From NCBI RefSeq assembly GCF_027595985.1, contig NC_073303.1, forward strand, positions 23,755,084 through 23,819,083: a stretch of DNA of 64,000 nt. Direction: 5' to 3'. The stretch comes from Sorex araneus (taxonomy: Eukaryota; Chordata; Mammalia; Eulipotyphla; Soricidae). The notes under the pieces were generated by a model, which saw only the letters and a list, made by a program, of their open reading frames with translations, had not been told where the DNA came from and ran no database searches. Position numbers and translations under genes: made by a program. Every line of letters starts with the position of its first letter. Position 1 is the first letter of the stretch. Below are positions 9,700-19,789 of the stretch, piece after piece.

Positions 9700-10240
9700 T
9701 TAAAAAATAAAAAGTATTTGTGAGTTTGCTATATGAAATGAAGTCATTCTAACCCTTATAGAAAGTACAGATACAACTACTAAGAGAAAGAATGCAATCA
9801 CAGGCAGAAATAGCTAATTAACAGTAAAAATTAAAGTTGCCATTTTCCCTATGATTGCATTTTTTTCCCCTTTGATTCCTTATGGTTGCCTGATTTTTCA
9901 ATTTTTTAAGACTTTACTTCCATAGCTAAAAATTCAGCACAGGGCAGAATGCATGAAGCATTTACCTTCTGCAGGGAATATGAGTATGGAAAGTGTCTCA
10001 GACCCCACCAGGTCCTGTGAAGTCTGAGGAGCATCCACTCGTCAAGCAGCTAGCAGAAAGATTTTTGCTTCTCCCTATTGGCAGAGTCCCCAGAGCTTAT
10101 TCGGAAGAGCTAGTTTAAGCTAACCATGTAATACATTGAGACCTATCCTACAGTTTAGCACAAGCCTTTTGAGCTTGTGACAGCCTGGAGCAAACTGTAG
10201 AGTTGACCTAAAAATTCAACTCTTCACCATACTTGGGTTT
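9700..10240. other. apparently unique sequence
   Basis: No repeat or gene recognised. AT-rich at the left and more balanced from about 9900. Confidence 0.45.
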
Positions 10241-10259
10241 AACAATAAATTCTCCTGCT

Positions 10260-10672
10260 AGGTTGTCTCCATGTCTTGGAGGCTGGTCTCTCATTCTGGG
10301 CAACTCAGAGAAGGGAACACCAAGTAAAATGTGGTCGGAGGTCATGCAGGGGAAGGGTGATGCGTGCCGAATATAGACTAGAGACTGAACACAATGGCCA
10401 CTCAACACCTTTATTGCAAACCACAACACCTAATCAGAGAGAGAGAACAAAAGGGAATACCTGCCATAGTGGTAGTGTGGGGTGGGGGGAGACGGGACTG
10501 GGGAGGTGGGAGAGATGCTGGGTTTACTGGTGGTAGAGAATGGGCACTGGTGAAGGGATGGGTTCTTGAACTTTGTATGGGGGAAACATGAGCACAAAAA
10601 ATGTATAAATCTGTAACTGTACCCTCACGTTGATTCACTAATTAAAAATAAATAATTTATTAAAAAAATAAA
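10260..10672 (+). mobile_element. L1 3' UTR only, with 16-bp TSD
   Basis: Same 3' UTR type as the young L1 (CACAATGGCCACTCAACACC, G-rich block, AATTAAAAATAAATAATTTA end). The TSD AATAAATTCTCCTGCT is at 10244-10259 and 10673-10688. Confidence 0.93.
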
Positions 10673-10699
10673 AATAAATTCTCCTGCTGCACCTGCATA

Positions 10700-10888
10700 T
10701 CTCCGACACTCTCAGAGAACCCAGCAAGCTACCAAGAATATTCCGCCTGCATGGCAGAGCCTGGCAAGCTCCCTATGGCATATTTGATATGCCAAAAACA
10801 GTAACAACAAGTCTCACAATGGAGACATTACTGGTGCCCGCTCAAGCAAATCAATGAATAAAGGGATGACAGTGCTATAGTACTACAG
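10700..10888 (+). mobile_element. 5'-truncated B-type SINE with 15-bp TSD
   Basis: Lacks the tRNA-like head and begins inside the body (TCTCCGACACTCTCAGAG). TGCTGCACCTGCATA flanks it at 10685-10699 and 10889-10903. The left TSD overlaps the last 4 bases of the neighbouring L1 TSD. Confidence 0.92.
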
Positions 10889-10984
10889 TGCTGCACCTGC
10901 ATAGCATAGTGCATTGGACTGCTAGTGACAACACTCTCATTTCTTTTACTTGTTCTTTTCCCTCCCCCATTACTATTTCCTTCA

Positions 10985-11225
10985 TTTAGAAAATGGTCCA
11001 TGGTTGGAAGCTTTCTACAAGTGGTAGGAGGGGACGGGCAGCTAAGACAGAGAAGGAACCACTATGCCAAAGATAGCTGGAAATGATCACTCTGAACAAG
11101 AACTGAGTGTTGAAAGGAAGTAAAGGGATATACATGATAATCTTTCAGTGCCTGTATTTCAAATCATAATGCTCAGAATGAGAGAGAGAGAGAGAGAAAG
11201 AGGGAGAGAAAGAGAGAAAGTATTC
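10985..11225 (+). mobile_element. L1 3' UTR fragment with GA-rich tract
   Basis: Matches the GA-bearing 3' UTR type (GATCACTCTGAACAAGAACT, CCTGTATTTCAAATCATAAT) and stops in an impure (GA)n run. Confidence 0.75.
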
Positions 11226-11309
11226 CATGAAAATTACAAGTTCCTCTTTATTTTTAATATAGAGAATTTAAATAATCTGTGATGAAAGATCAAGATTGAG
11301 AGAAATATT

Positions 11310-11558
11310 GTAGCACTGTAGCACTGTGGTCCCGTTGTCCATCAATTTGCTCGAGCGGGCACTAGTATCATCTCCATTGTGAGACTTGTTACTGTTTTTG
11401 GCATATCGAATATGCCACAGGTAGCTTGCCAGGCTCTGCTGTGCAGGCAGGATACTCTCGGTAGCTTGCCGGGCTCTCTGAGAGGGACGGAGGAATTGAA
11501 CCTGGGTCAGCCACGTGCAAGGCCAACGCCCTACCCGCTGTGCTATCACTCCAGTCTG
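11310..11558 (-). mobile_element. B-type SINE with 12-bp TSD
   Basis: Full-length reverse copy. GAGAGAAATATT at 11298-11309 and 11559-11570. Confidence 0.93.
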
Positions 11559-11599
11559 GAGAGAAATATTACACATCATAATTAAATGTTCTTTTGTGC

Positions 11600-11775
11600 T
11601 ATATTTAATTTTTAATTGAATCACCATGAGATAAACAGCTACAAAGTTGTCCTTGACTGGGTTTCAGTCATACAATGTCCCAATACCCGTCCCTTCACCA
11701 GTGTACATTTCCCACCACCGATGTCCCCAGTTTACCTCCTCTCCCTCCCTCATTTGTTCTTAGTGAGTATTTATG
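11600..11775 (-). mobile_element. L1 3' end
   Basis: TTTTTAATTGAATCACCATG, then TTTCAGTCATACAATGTCCC and CCAGTGTACATTTCCCACCA. This is the reverse of the common L1 3' terminal module. Confidence 0.8.
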
Positions 11776-11799
11776 TACCGCTGCACCACACACGTGTTT

Positions 11800-12440
11800 A
11801 AAAGACAGCCAAGAGAGGCAGAGTCTCTAGCAAGATCTTCCTGGTAGTTTGTTTTATGTGGTGAAATCCATCTTCATCAGCCACATTACCTTTCAATGTG
11901 CGTGCTCCGGAAATCACTTGCAGGAATTAAGATCTCAGACTGGAATGAAGCCACACAAGGAGCAATCAAAATGAGGTGCCTCACCAGACGATCCAGGTGC
12001 CAGCAATCTCTATTCATCAGGGATGATTTGTCTCACTTTAAAAGTCAGCAGAATCAGAACAGATTTTTAAAAACGCTTCTGATACTTTGATGTGACATTT
12101 TTTTTTCAGGGGATCCCATTTCTTCCCATTTTACTTGATCAATGTTGGCAACCCCCTAGGTTTATTAACAGGTGGAGCTGACAGGTTAATTACAGGAGGG
12201 AATTAGTGCACATCAGAAACCATGGTGATCCCTCCTACCTGCAATCACCTTTAATTGTAAATGATTTGCTACAGTTTTTCATTCACCTCTTGGGCCAAGG
12301 GTTTAGACAACAATGAAATGTGGACAGAACTTGTCCAGGCAGGGAGTCTAGCTGTATCTTTATCAAAGCATCACTGGAAACTTGGCAAGGAATAATTTGA
12401 GTGTGTAAAGTAGTAAAGATGGCCGAAACAACAGATATTC
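11800..12440. other. repeat-free, possibly conserved noncoding sequence
   Basis: No repeats recognised. Homeodomain-type TAATTA and TTTAATTG motifs cluster at 12185-12260. See the findings. Confidence 0.35.
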
Positions 12441-12444
12441 TTTT

Positions 12445-12845
12445 CCTACAGCTGTCATAACAGAGGACCACAAGCTGAGAGGTTTAAACCAGGGAGGGTG
12501 TCGCCTCACCACTCTGGAGGCTGGCAGCCTTCAGGTCAAGGTGGCCCACAGCATCCTCCCTCTAAGGATGCTAGGGGACAATGTGCTCCAGGCCTCCCTC
12601 CTAACTGCCCATAGTTTCTTGGTTTGTGGCAGTATCACAGGCCAGGTGTGGCCGTGTCCCTGTCAATTTATGTCTCTTGGTCCAAAAATCCCTTTTTATT
12701 TAAGGATGCTAATTCTATTGGATTACTGCTTACCTGAATTACCTCCGTTTAGTTGGATTGCTTCTGTTATGAGACTCTCTCCATAGATGGGAGGTAGGAC
12801 TTCAACGACAGGGATCTTGAAAGGGAACGATTCAACCCATAACAC
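12445..12845 (-). mobile_element. MaLR (MLT1-like) LTR, antisense
   Basis: GCTGTCATAACAGAGGACCA, CTCTGGAGGCTGGCAGCCTT, CAGGTCAAGGTG and the terminal TTCAACCCATAACAC follow the order of a reverse-complemented ERVL-MaLR LTR. Ancient and diverged. Confidence 0.7.
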
Positions 12846-13082
12846 AGTGTTACCATGACATCAACAATGGCGCCAGCAGCTTGGGAAAAGAGCAAGGTGA
12901 TATGCCGCCGAGCAAGATGTGAGCTGCAAGATCTGAATCCTGACCTGGTTATCAACGAGTGGTGGCCTTAGGGAAGTTAATTAACGAGTATTTATTTTAC
13001 TTATCACTTGTATTGAATTACTACAAGGGAGATCGTAACTACCATACAATTTTTCAAAAGAATCTTTCAAAATACATTTTAG

Positions 13083-13275
13083 GGGCCAGAGAGATCATAT
13101 AGTCTCCTATCCAGGAGACTTGTCTCACATGCAGCCAACCTGGGTTAGATTGGCAGAGGGAGGGAAACAAGTTAGATTCCTGGCACCCCAGATGGTCCCC
13201 TGAGCCTGCCAGAAGTGATCCCTGAGCACAGAGCCAGGAGTCAGCCCCGAGCACCACCAGGTATGCCCCCCCAAA
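13083..13275 (+). mobile_element. old A-type SINE
   Basis: GGGGCCAGAGAGATCATATA head, CAGATGGTCCCCTGAGC, GAGCACCACCAGG end. It carries a local insertion around 13155-13180. Confidence 0.75.
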
Positions 13276-13299
13276 AAAAAACCCAAAATAAATGCATTT

Positions 13300-13800
13300 T
13301 ATATTTTTTCTAAATATATAGTTTACAAATATTAATGCCTACTCCTTAAAAATGCAGCTTATATAAGGTACATGGTCCTTACAATATTAGGAGGCAAGAC
13401 AGTTATCCCACAACACAAAAGTAATTCCCCATCGCCACACAAAGAGCAAGAAGCAGAGGACTGACTCGAGAATGACGGCCAGGCCAGGCTGTCAGGACTC
13501 TGCCCTTGCACCTTGCAGTCCTACACACCCTACCGGCCTTGGCTTTTATTTCTTGACACCTTCCATCTGACTCGGAGGAAAAGCCAAGCTCCATGCTGAA
13601 ACCTACCAGAACCCCCACCCACACACCACTGACCCCTGGCCAGCTTTGGAGTCATCTTCTATCATCCCCTCTTCCTTTCAGCTGCACCGAAACTGCTGCT
13701 GCAGATGCCCTGGGTGTGGGCTCAGGGGCTTTGTTTCTGCTGCTCCCATGGCTGTGATTATGTTTTCTGCTGCCTTCCACGGGGCTCTCTCCAGCCTTTG
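13300..13800. other. no recognisable feature
   Basis: AT-rich, then balanced unique-looking sequence. Short open frames have no recognisable product. Confidence 0.4.
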
Positions 13801-13809
13801 CTCAAAAGA

Positions 13810-13855
13810 TGCCCACTGATAACCTTCCAGTATCTGTATTGCATTATGCCCAAAA

Positions 13856-13899
<44 letters not shown>

Positions 13900-14055
13900 A
13901 AAAAAGTGCCTGTCACAGAGGGAGGGAAAACTGGGTCCATTGGTGGTGGGAAATGCACACTGGTGAAGGGATGGGTATCGGAACTTTATAAGACTGAAAC
14001 CCAATCATGAACAATTTTGTAACTAGATATCTCACTGCGATTTAATAAAAAAGCA
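13810..14055 (+). mobile_element. L1 3' UTR with (GA)n
   Basis: CTTCCAGTATCTGTATTGCA, a pure (GA)n run at about 13859-13896, TGGTGGTGGGAAATGCACAC and a CTCACTGCGATTTAATAAAA end. Confidence 0.85.
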
Positions 14056-14515
14056 AAGCAGACCCCCAATTGCCCCTTCAGCTATCATTGCATGCCCCCT
14101 TTGCCTCCAGCCCCTATTTCCTCCTAAGGCAACCATTGCTTCCCCTGTATTTGCATAGTCCCTCCAAGCTCCCTTTCTCAGCGCCCCCTCCAGTTTGTTC
14201 GGAGTCACTGCTGTAGTGCTTGGTGAATTACCATTGGCGGATGGGTCAACAAATCAATAAATGTATTGACTGTTAGGCCAAGTCATTCTGAATAAATGAC
14301 CACAGTGATGGATAAACGGCAGAAACCAAAGTATATTGAATGTGGTACAGTATTAGATTGAGAAGCCTCTAATTTTTTGTGGGGGGAGGTTGTTGGGATT
14401 TTATTTTTCAGTCTTTAGGAGAACTAGAGCCACTGGACATCTGGTTTCCAGGGCCATCAGTGAGCTGGGGAAGGGGACAACAGAGCAGAGCAGAAGAGGG
14501 GCTCTAGGGGAAGGG
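14056..14515. other. no recognisable feature
   Basis: Unique-looking sequence; nothing recognised. Confidence 0.4.
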
Positions 14516-14531
14516 AGAAATTCGCACGCCT

Positions 14532-14676
14532 ATGGTCAGTAGTACAGCAGGTAGGGCGTTTGTCTTGCACACAGCCCACCCGGGTTCAATCCCTAGCATC
14601 CCATATGGTCCCCCAAGCACTGCCAGGAGTAATTCCTGAGCATCACTGGGTGTGACCCAAAAAAAAAAAGAAAAAA
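14532..14676 (+). mobile_element. A-type SINE with decaying TSD
   Basis: Standard body and A tail. The flanks GAAATTCGCACGCCT (14517-14531) and GAAATTCACACACCT (14677-14691) differ only at two CpG-type positions. Confidence 0.92.
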
Positions 14677-14699
14677 GAAATTCACACACCTGCTGTGTG

Positions 14700-15255
14700 T
14701 CAGGCCTATTTGGAGGGCTGGTGGCCAAAAAAAAAAAAAAAAAGGTGAAAAACTAAGATGTGCCTGTGAGAAGCTTGTGGACCTGTGTCCAGTGGCTAGG
14801 ACAGTTCCACATGCCTACTGCCAGGGGACGAGGACACTCAGCTGCCTTTGTTCTGTTGGTCTGCCTGGCAGAGTGCAGACTCTGCCCTCTTTGTTTCTCA
14901 TTTATGCAGAGACGGGGCTTTCTCTGACCTCACGCTTGCCTGAGCTGCAGCTGGACACCCGTCAGCGGTTAAACTCCTCACACACGCCTATTCCGACAGA
15001 CACATTTTCTGCAGAAACGCAGAACTGGCCAATTTTTGTTCTTTTGGGTTTGCCAAAGACCAGATCAAATATTTTTCCAAGACCGTTTTGGTCGCCTGTT
15101 ACTGTTCTCAGCAAAGGAAAACAATAGCTTGTTAGTGACTGAGTGCATATGTCACCCCTCTAATAATAAATCACCCCAGTGAAAGGATAGCATCCTACCT
15201 CGGCACGGAGCGCCTTTCAGCCTGCAATTCAAAATGTCTGAAAGACAAATAAGCC
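14700..15255. other. no recognisable feature
   Basis: Contains a 116-codon open frame (14777-15127) with no recognisable domain. Probably chance. Confidence 0.4.
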
Positions 15256-15262
15256 AAGCCCA

Positions 15263-15400
15263 GGGCTGGAGAAACAGCACAGCAGGTAGGGCTCTTGCCT
15301 CACACCCAGTCGACCCGGCTTCTGTCTCTAGCACCACGTTAGCTAGTAAGCCCTCAGCCTAGAGTCAGGAGTAGGAGTAAGTCCTGAGCCCCTCTGGGGA
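15263..15400 (+). mobile_element. old A-type SINE, 3' part decayed
   Basis: GGGCTGGAGAAACAGCACAG head and GCAGGTAGGGCTCTTGCCTC. The tail is eroded into C-rich sequence. Confidence 0.75.
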
Positions 15401-15409
15401 TGATACCCA

Positions 15410-15990
15410 CCCAACCCCAACCCCCAGCCCTCCACCCTCACAACAATTCCCCCTAAAAATAATTCAATCCCAGGTCATGATGTCAAGTCATGGAAACCCT
15501 CTGAAGCACATCTCTTCCTGGTTTGAAGTGAGAACCAGTCTTTTGTGGATATTCCTGCTCTCTTGTGCATCCTCTCATTTTCCCACAGACTGTCCTGATC
15601 AGCAGCAAACGTTACCGCATTCCGCACTGACCTCTCCAGCAGAGGGAGTGTGAAGCGATGCTACTGTATAAGTTTTATTTCCAGCTGCAAAAATCACTGA
15701 TTTTAGTGACTAAACATCATGTATCGTGTCATTCTCTCCCCTAGCTGCTGACGACCTCCCATGTCCCCAAGGGCAAGAAGGAGAGACTTCTTGCTTGAGA
15801 TCATTCGGAAGTCAAACCACACAATGCATAAATATTCTGCCATTAGTGATATCTGGCATCAGCGTGCATTCAACATCCAAAACTGGGCACCCTTTATTGG
15901 AATCTAGAACACTAATTCTTCAGGGCTCACGTTCCAGATTTGTATTCACTATATTAGTTTGAGAGGATGTTCCTATGTTTATTTCATTTT
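15410..15990. other. no recognisable feature
   Basis: Unique-looking sequence; nothing recognised. Confidence 0.4.
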
Positions 15991-16008
15991 CAGAAAACTG
16001 AAGGAGGT

Positions 16009-16207
16009 GGGGGCTGGAGCGATAGCACAGTGGGTAGGGTGTTTGCCTTGCACATGACTGACCCGGGTTCGAGTCCCAGCATCCCATATGGTCCCCTGAG
16101 CACCTCCAGGAGTGATTCCTGAGTGCAGAGCCAAGAGTAAACCCTGTGCATCGCCAGGTGTGACCAAAAAAGCAAAAAAAAAAAAAAAAAGAAAGAAAGA
16201 AAGAAAA
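16009..16207 (+). mobile_element. A-type SINE with TSD
   Basis: GGGGCTGGAGCGATAGCACA head, poly(A) followed by (GAAA)n. GAAAACTGAAGGAGG at the left and GAAAACTGAAGAAGG from 16208 are the TSD. Confidence 0.93.
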
Positions 16208-16209
16208 GA

Positions 16210-17670
16210 AAACTGAAGAAGGAAGAGTTTTGTTTTCCAGGTGGCTTTCTAATAACAGACTTTTCTGATATTAATTTCAAAATTTCCCAAACTGACTCTG
16301 CATAAAGAAAGACAGACTCAGCACCTACTGTAGTTGGTGCAGGCAGGGGTGCGGGGAGACAGGGGGAGTATGAGTTCATCTTTCTCGGACATGGTTTCAA
16401 ACTTAACCATGAATTTTTATATCCCAGGCCTACACTAGCACCCTCGTCTGTTCAACCAACATTTCTCTGCAACATATTACAATGACTTAAGGTTCAGAAA
16501 GAAAAAATAATAAAATAAACTGTTATATTTTAAAAGTTTTTAATAAAAAATAAAATTAAAAAAAGTGATTCAGAAATATTTCAAATTAATTATGGGGAAT
16601 AATTAAGAACCAACAATAGGTAAAATCAGACAATAATTTTGCATTGCCAAAAACATAGCAAGAAAGCAATAACCACAATCTAAATTATGAAATAGAATAA
16701 GTCTCTTAAAGTAATCTTAAAAAAAGAAAAAAGCTATGATAGAAAATTGTTGGAAGTCAACATTGTTCCCAGTAGTATGTTATGTTGTTTTTTTAGCACT
16801 CTTGCTTTGAGGCAAGACTAAAAAATTATGGATTTAGATAGAAATGTTTTAGAAAAATAATTTCTCCAGTGTAAAGGGAGCCATTAGTTGGTATTCGAAT
16901 TGCTTCTATTTCCTTTTATCCTCTAAATCAGCAAAATGTACACTAATATCATTTCCATAAGATTCTTCCCTCTCACAGTCATAAAACCAACCTACAAAAA
17001 ATTTATAAAAATCAGCTTAGAGAGGATTGGTTAGGAAAAATAATTGTGAAAATACCTACTCACATTGGACATATATGAGTTTGGTTTTTATTGTTTTATC
17101 TCCACAAACGAAGCTTTCCAAAAGTTGCCCTTGTGTGGGTGGGCCTCGTCTAATCAGTTGAAAGCCTTATAAAAAAGAGAGTGTGGTGCCTTCATGCACC
17201 ACAGAGCCTTCATGCTCATGCCCAGACCTCCCTATCCTCCAGCCTGCAGACCAACCCTGCAGATTTTGTTACCTTAGAAAATAAAAATAAGAAAGGGAAA
17301 TAATCAATCATTTCATGTCAAACAGTACAGTGATGAAAAACAGCCCAATCAGTTCCAACTGGGTTTCTGCTTTTGTTTGGAGGATCTGAAGGGTCCAACT
17401 GCCCCACTTGTTCAGACTTTAGACCATTATTGTTATCTCTGCATCAAAGGAGGAAAAACACCAGGTAGTTAAACTCTATTCTAACCCTGTTTGTTTGATC
17501 TTACTTCCTGGGCTGCCTTCTGATGAGCTACAGAGGAGTTTTTTATTTCAATTTCTCACAGACTTAGGGGCTTTTCTGCAAGACTTTCTCTACAACACAA
17601 GGCCAGCCAGAGTCTGGCTTTGGTTCATCTATCAGGAGAAAGGAGCCCACATGAATTTCAGTTCTTAAAA
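16210..17670. other. mostly unique AT-rich sequence
   Basis: No gene recognised. Around 17130-17290, GTGGGTGGGCCTCGTCTAAT with TCAGTTGAAAGCCTTATAAA resembles an ancient mammalian repeat whose class I cannot assign. Confidence 0.4.
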
Positions 17671-17751
17671 AGTGGAGTCCAGTCATAGAGCCCCCAGTTT
17701 GCCTCCCATCACCTCCCACTCCACCTCCCAGCCTGCCTCTATAGCAGACTC

Positions 17752-18284
17752 TTCTCCTTCTCCTTCTTCCCCTTCCCCTTCCTCTTCCTCTTCCTCTTCC
17801 TCTTCCTCTTCTTCTTCTTCTTCTTCTTCTTCTTCTTCTTCTTCTTCTTCTTCTTCTTCTTCTTCTTCTTCTTCTTCTTCTTCTTCTTCTTCTTCTTCTT
17901 CTTCTTCTTCCCCTTTTCTTTATTCTTCCCCTTCCCCTTCTTCCTCTTCTTCTTCTTCCTCTTCCTCCTCTTCCTCTTCCTCTTCCTCCTCTTCTTCTTC
18001 ATCCTCTTTCTCTTCCTCCTCTTCTTCTTCATCCTCTTTCTCTTCTTCCTCTTCTTCATCCTCTTCCTCTTCTTCTTCTCCCTCTTCTTCTTCCTTCTTC
18101 TTCTTCTTCTTCTTCTTCTTCTTCTTCTTCTTCTTCTTCTTCTTCTTCTTCTTCTTCTTCTTCTTCTTCTTCTTCTTCTTCTTCTTCTTCTTCTTCTTCT
18201 TCTTCTTCTCCTCCTCCTCCTCCTCCTCCTTTTTCTTCTCTCTCCCTCTCCCTCTTCCTCCTCCCTCTCTCTCTCTCTCTCCCA
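17752..18284. repeat. long polypyrimidine tract with two (TTC)n blocks
   Basis: About 530 bp of nearly pure pyrimidine on the plus strand. Near-uninterrupted (TTC)n blocks lie at 17806-17910 and 18094-18208, followed by (TCC)n and (CT)n. It grew from the GA tract of the L1 3' UTR. Long open frames in it (poly-Ser, poly-Lys, poly-Glu) are artefacts. Confidence 0.97.
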
Positions 18285-18369
18285 CTTCCTTTTGGGCATT
18301 GTGGTTTGTAATACAAATACTGAAAGGTTATCAGGAATATCCCTTTACCTCCTTTTAATACTCAATTCT

Positions 18370-19218
18370 TTTTTGTTTTTTAATTTAATTTAATTTTTAT
18401 AAAAACTGTTCACAGTAATTCATTTCATTTAATATTCAAACACCAATCCCACCACCATTTTACCTTCCCACCACCATATTTCGAATATTTCCTCCCCAAA
18501 TCCCAAACCATGACCCCCAAAGCAGAACTGAAACAATGAATTTTGCATTTCTAGTTATGAATACTCTACTAAAAATGGTCCAATAAAGTTTCCTTAGAGG
18601 AAAGTGTGTGAAGATTGTTGTATTTCATCCTGGAGCCATTAAGTCCTTATATATGAAATTACAAACATGTTTGTTAAACTCAATGAAATGTTGCTTGCTA
18701 CTCTTGGTACATCAGTGGTGTAGAGTATGAGGGGTCACTCCAGGAATTTGAAATTTTAAAATACAGTCATACAGCAGATTCACTCATGGGTGAGGCCTAT
18801 GTCACTCTATTCCAGGAGCTTTATTTCTGAGTCTCTGGATCACAGCCTTTGATGATATTATATGGCACCAGGGCCCGTTTGTGGGTGTGACTACCAAGCT
18901 ACTGGTAAATTTGGGAAATGGGAGGAGGAGACCCATTCCTGCTCTGAACGAGCCAGGAGGCTAGGAGATTTCAATCACGGGTCCCACATACCTGGGTTTT
19001 TCTGCAGATTCACTCTTGGGTGAGGCTTGTCCAAACCTGTGGAGAGTGGCTATGAACCTGGTGGCGATTGGGTTCTGGAGGTTTTGGGGCTGCATGGGCT
19101 CTGTTGGGGTGGGGAGGGAATCTCAGTGCAACCTGCTCCAAGTTGCCCCTGTGAAGACAGATTGGCGCAGGGCCTGAATGTTCTATGTCGCTCTCTTCTG
19201 GTAGCTTCATTTCTGTAA
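18370..19218 (-). mobile_element. retroposon with a distinct body and L1-like 3' end
   Basis: Begins with T-rich sequence at 18370. Then come CCAATCCCACCACCATTTTA (reverse L1 terminal module) and about 690 bp of a different body. That body contains a near-repeat of GATTCACTC(A/T)TGGGTGAGGC 231 bp apart. AATACTCAATTCTT (left) and AACACTCAATTCTT (right, 19219-19232) bound it and are its TSD within the older L1. Confidence 0.75.
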
Positions 19219-19322
19219 CACTCAATTCTTGTCCAGCGTGATCATTCCCAGCTCTTATTGTCATACTGGTCCCTTCTGAAAACTAATCATGAACAGCTTT
19301 GTACGGGTTTATCTCACAGTGT

Positions 19323-19564
19323 ATCACTGTATCACTGTCATCCTGTTGCTCATCAATTTGCTCGAGCGGGCACCAGTAACATCTCCATTGTGAGACTTGC
19401 TGTTGCTGTTTTTATCGAATATGCCACGGGTAACTTGCCAGGTTCTGCCTTGAGGGCGAGATACTCCTGGTAGCTTGCCGGGCTCTCTGAGAGGGACGGA
19501 GGAATCAAACCCAGACCAGCCGCGTGCAAGACAAACGCCCTACCCACTGTGTTATTGCTCTAGC
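19323..19564 (-). mobile_element. B-type SINE nested in the twin-primed L1
   Basis: Full-length reverse copy inserted into the L1 terminal module. CACAGTG occurs on both sides as a short TSD. Confidence 0.88.
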
Positions 19565-19643
19565 CCACAGTGATTCAATAAAATCTCACAATGATTCAAT
19601 AAAATATTATGTACATAAAAAAATGGAGTCCAAGAGGAGGCAG

Positions 19644-19647
<4 letters not shown>

Positions 19648-19684
<37 letters not shown>
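19648..19684. repeat. (CA)n microsatellite
   Basis: About 18 uninterrupted CA units. Confidence 0.97.
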
Positions 19685-19685
<1 letters not shown>

Positions 19686-19789
19686 CTCTATCACTTCTGT
19701 GTCTCTGTAACTTTGCCTTTCCATGACAAGCCATGTCCTTCCTTTCCTCACAGCCCTGGTCCCCTCCTGCTCCTTACACGGGGCCCGCA

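Larger units (their letters stand above)
17682..19623 (+). mobile_element. twin-primed (5'-inverted) L1 with nested insertions
   Basis: Between matching flanks (AAAAGTGGAGTCCA near 17668-17681; AAAAATGGAGTCCA at 19619-19632) lie an inverted L1 3' UTR segment (17690-18369 plus 19219-19275) and then a sense-strand L1 terminus (from 19276, AATCATGAACAGCTTTGTAC...GATTCAATAAAA). About 70-90 bases of consensus are missing at the switch. The 3'-most bases of the inverted part lie next to the left TSD, as twin priming predicts. Confidence 0.82.

Noticed and set aside
14777-15127. 116-codon frame
   Set aside because: No domain recognised, no conserved context; probably chance.
17672-18358. Long open frames encoding poly-Ser, poly-Phe, poly-Lys or poly-Glu
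   Set aside because: They are translations of a simple polypyrimidine repeat, open on several frames and both strands. No coding signal.
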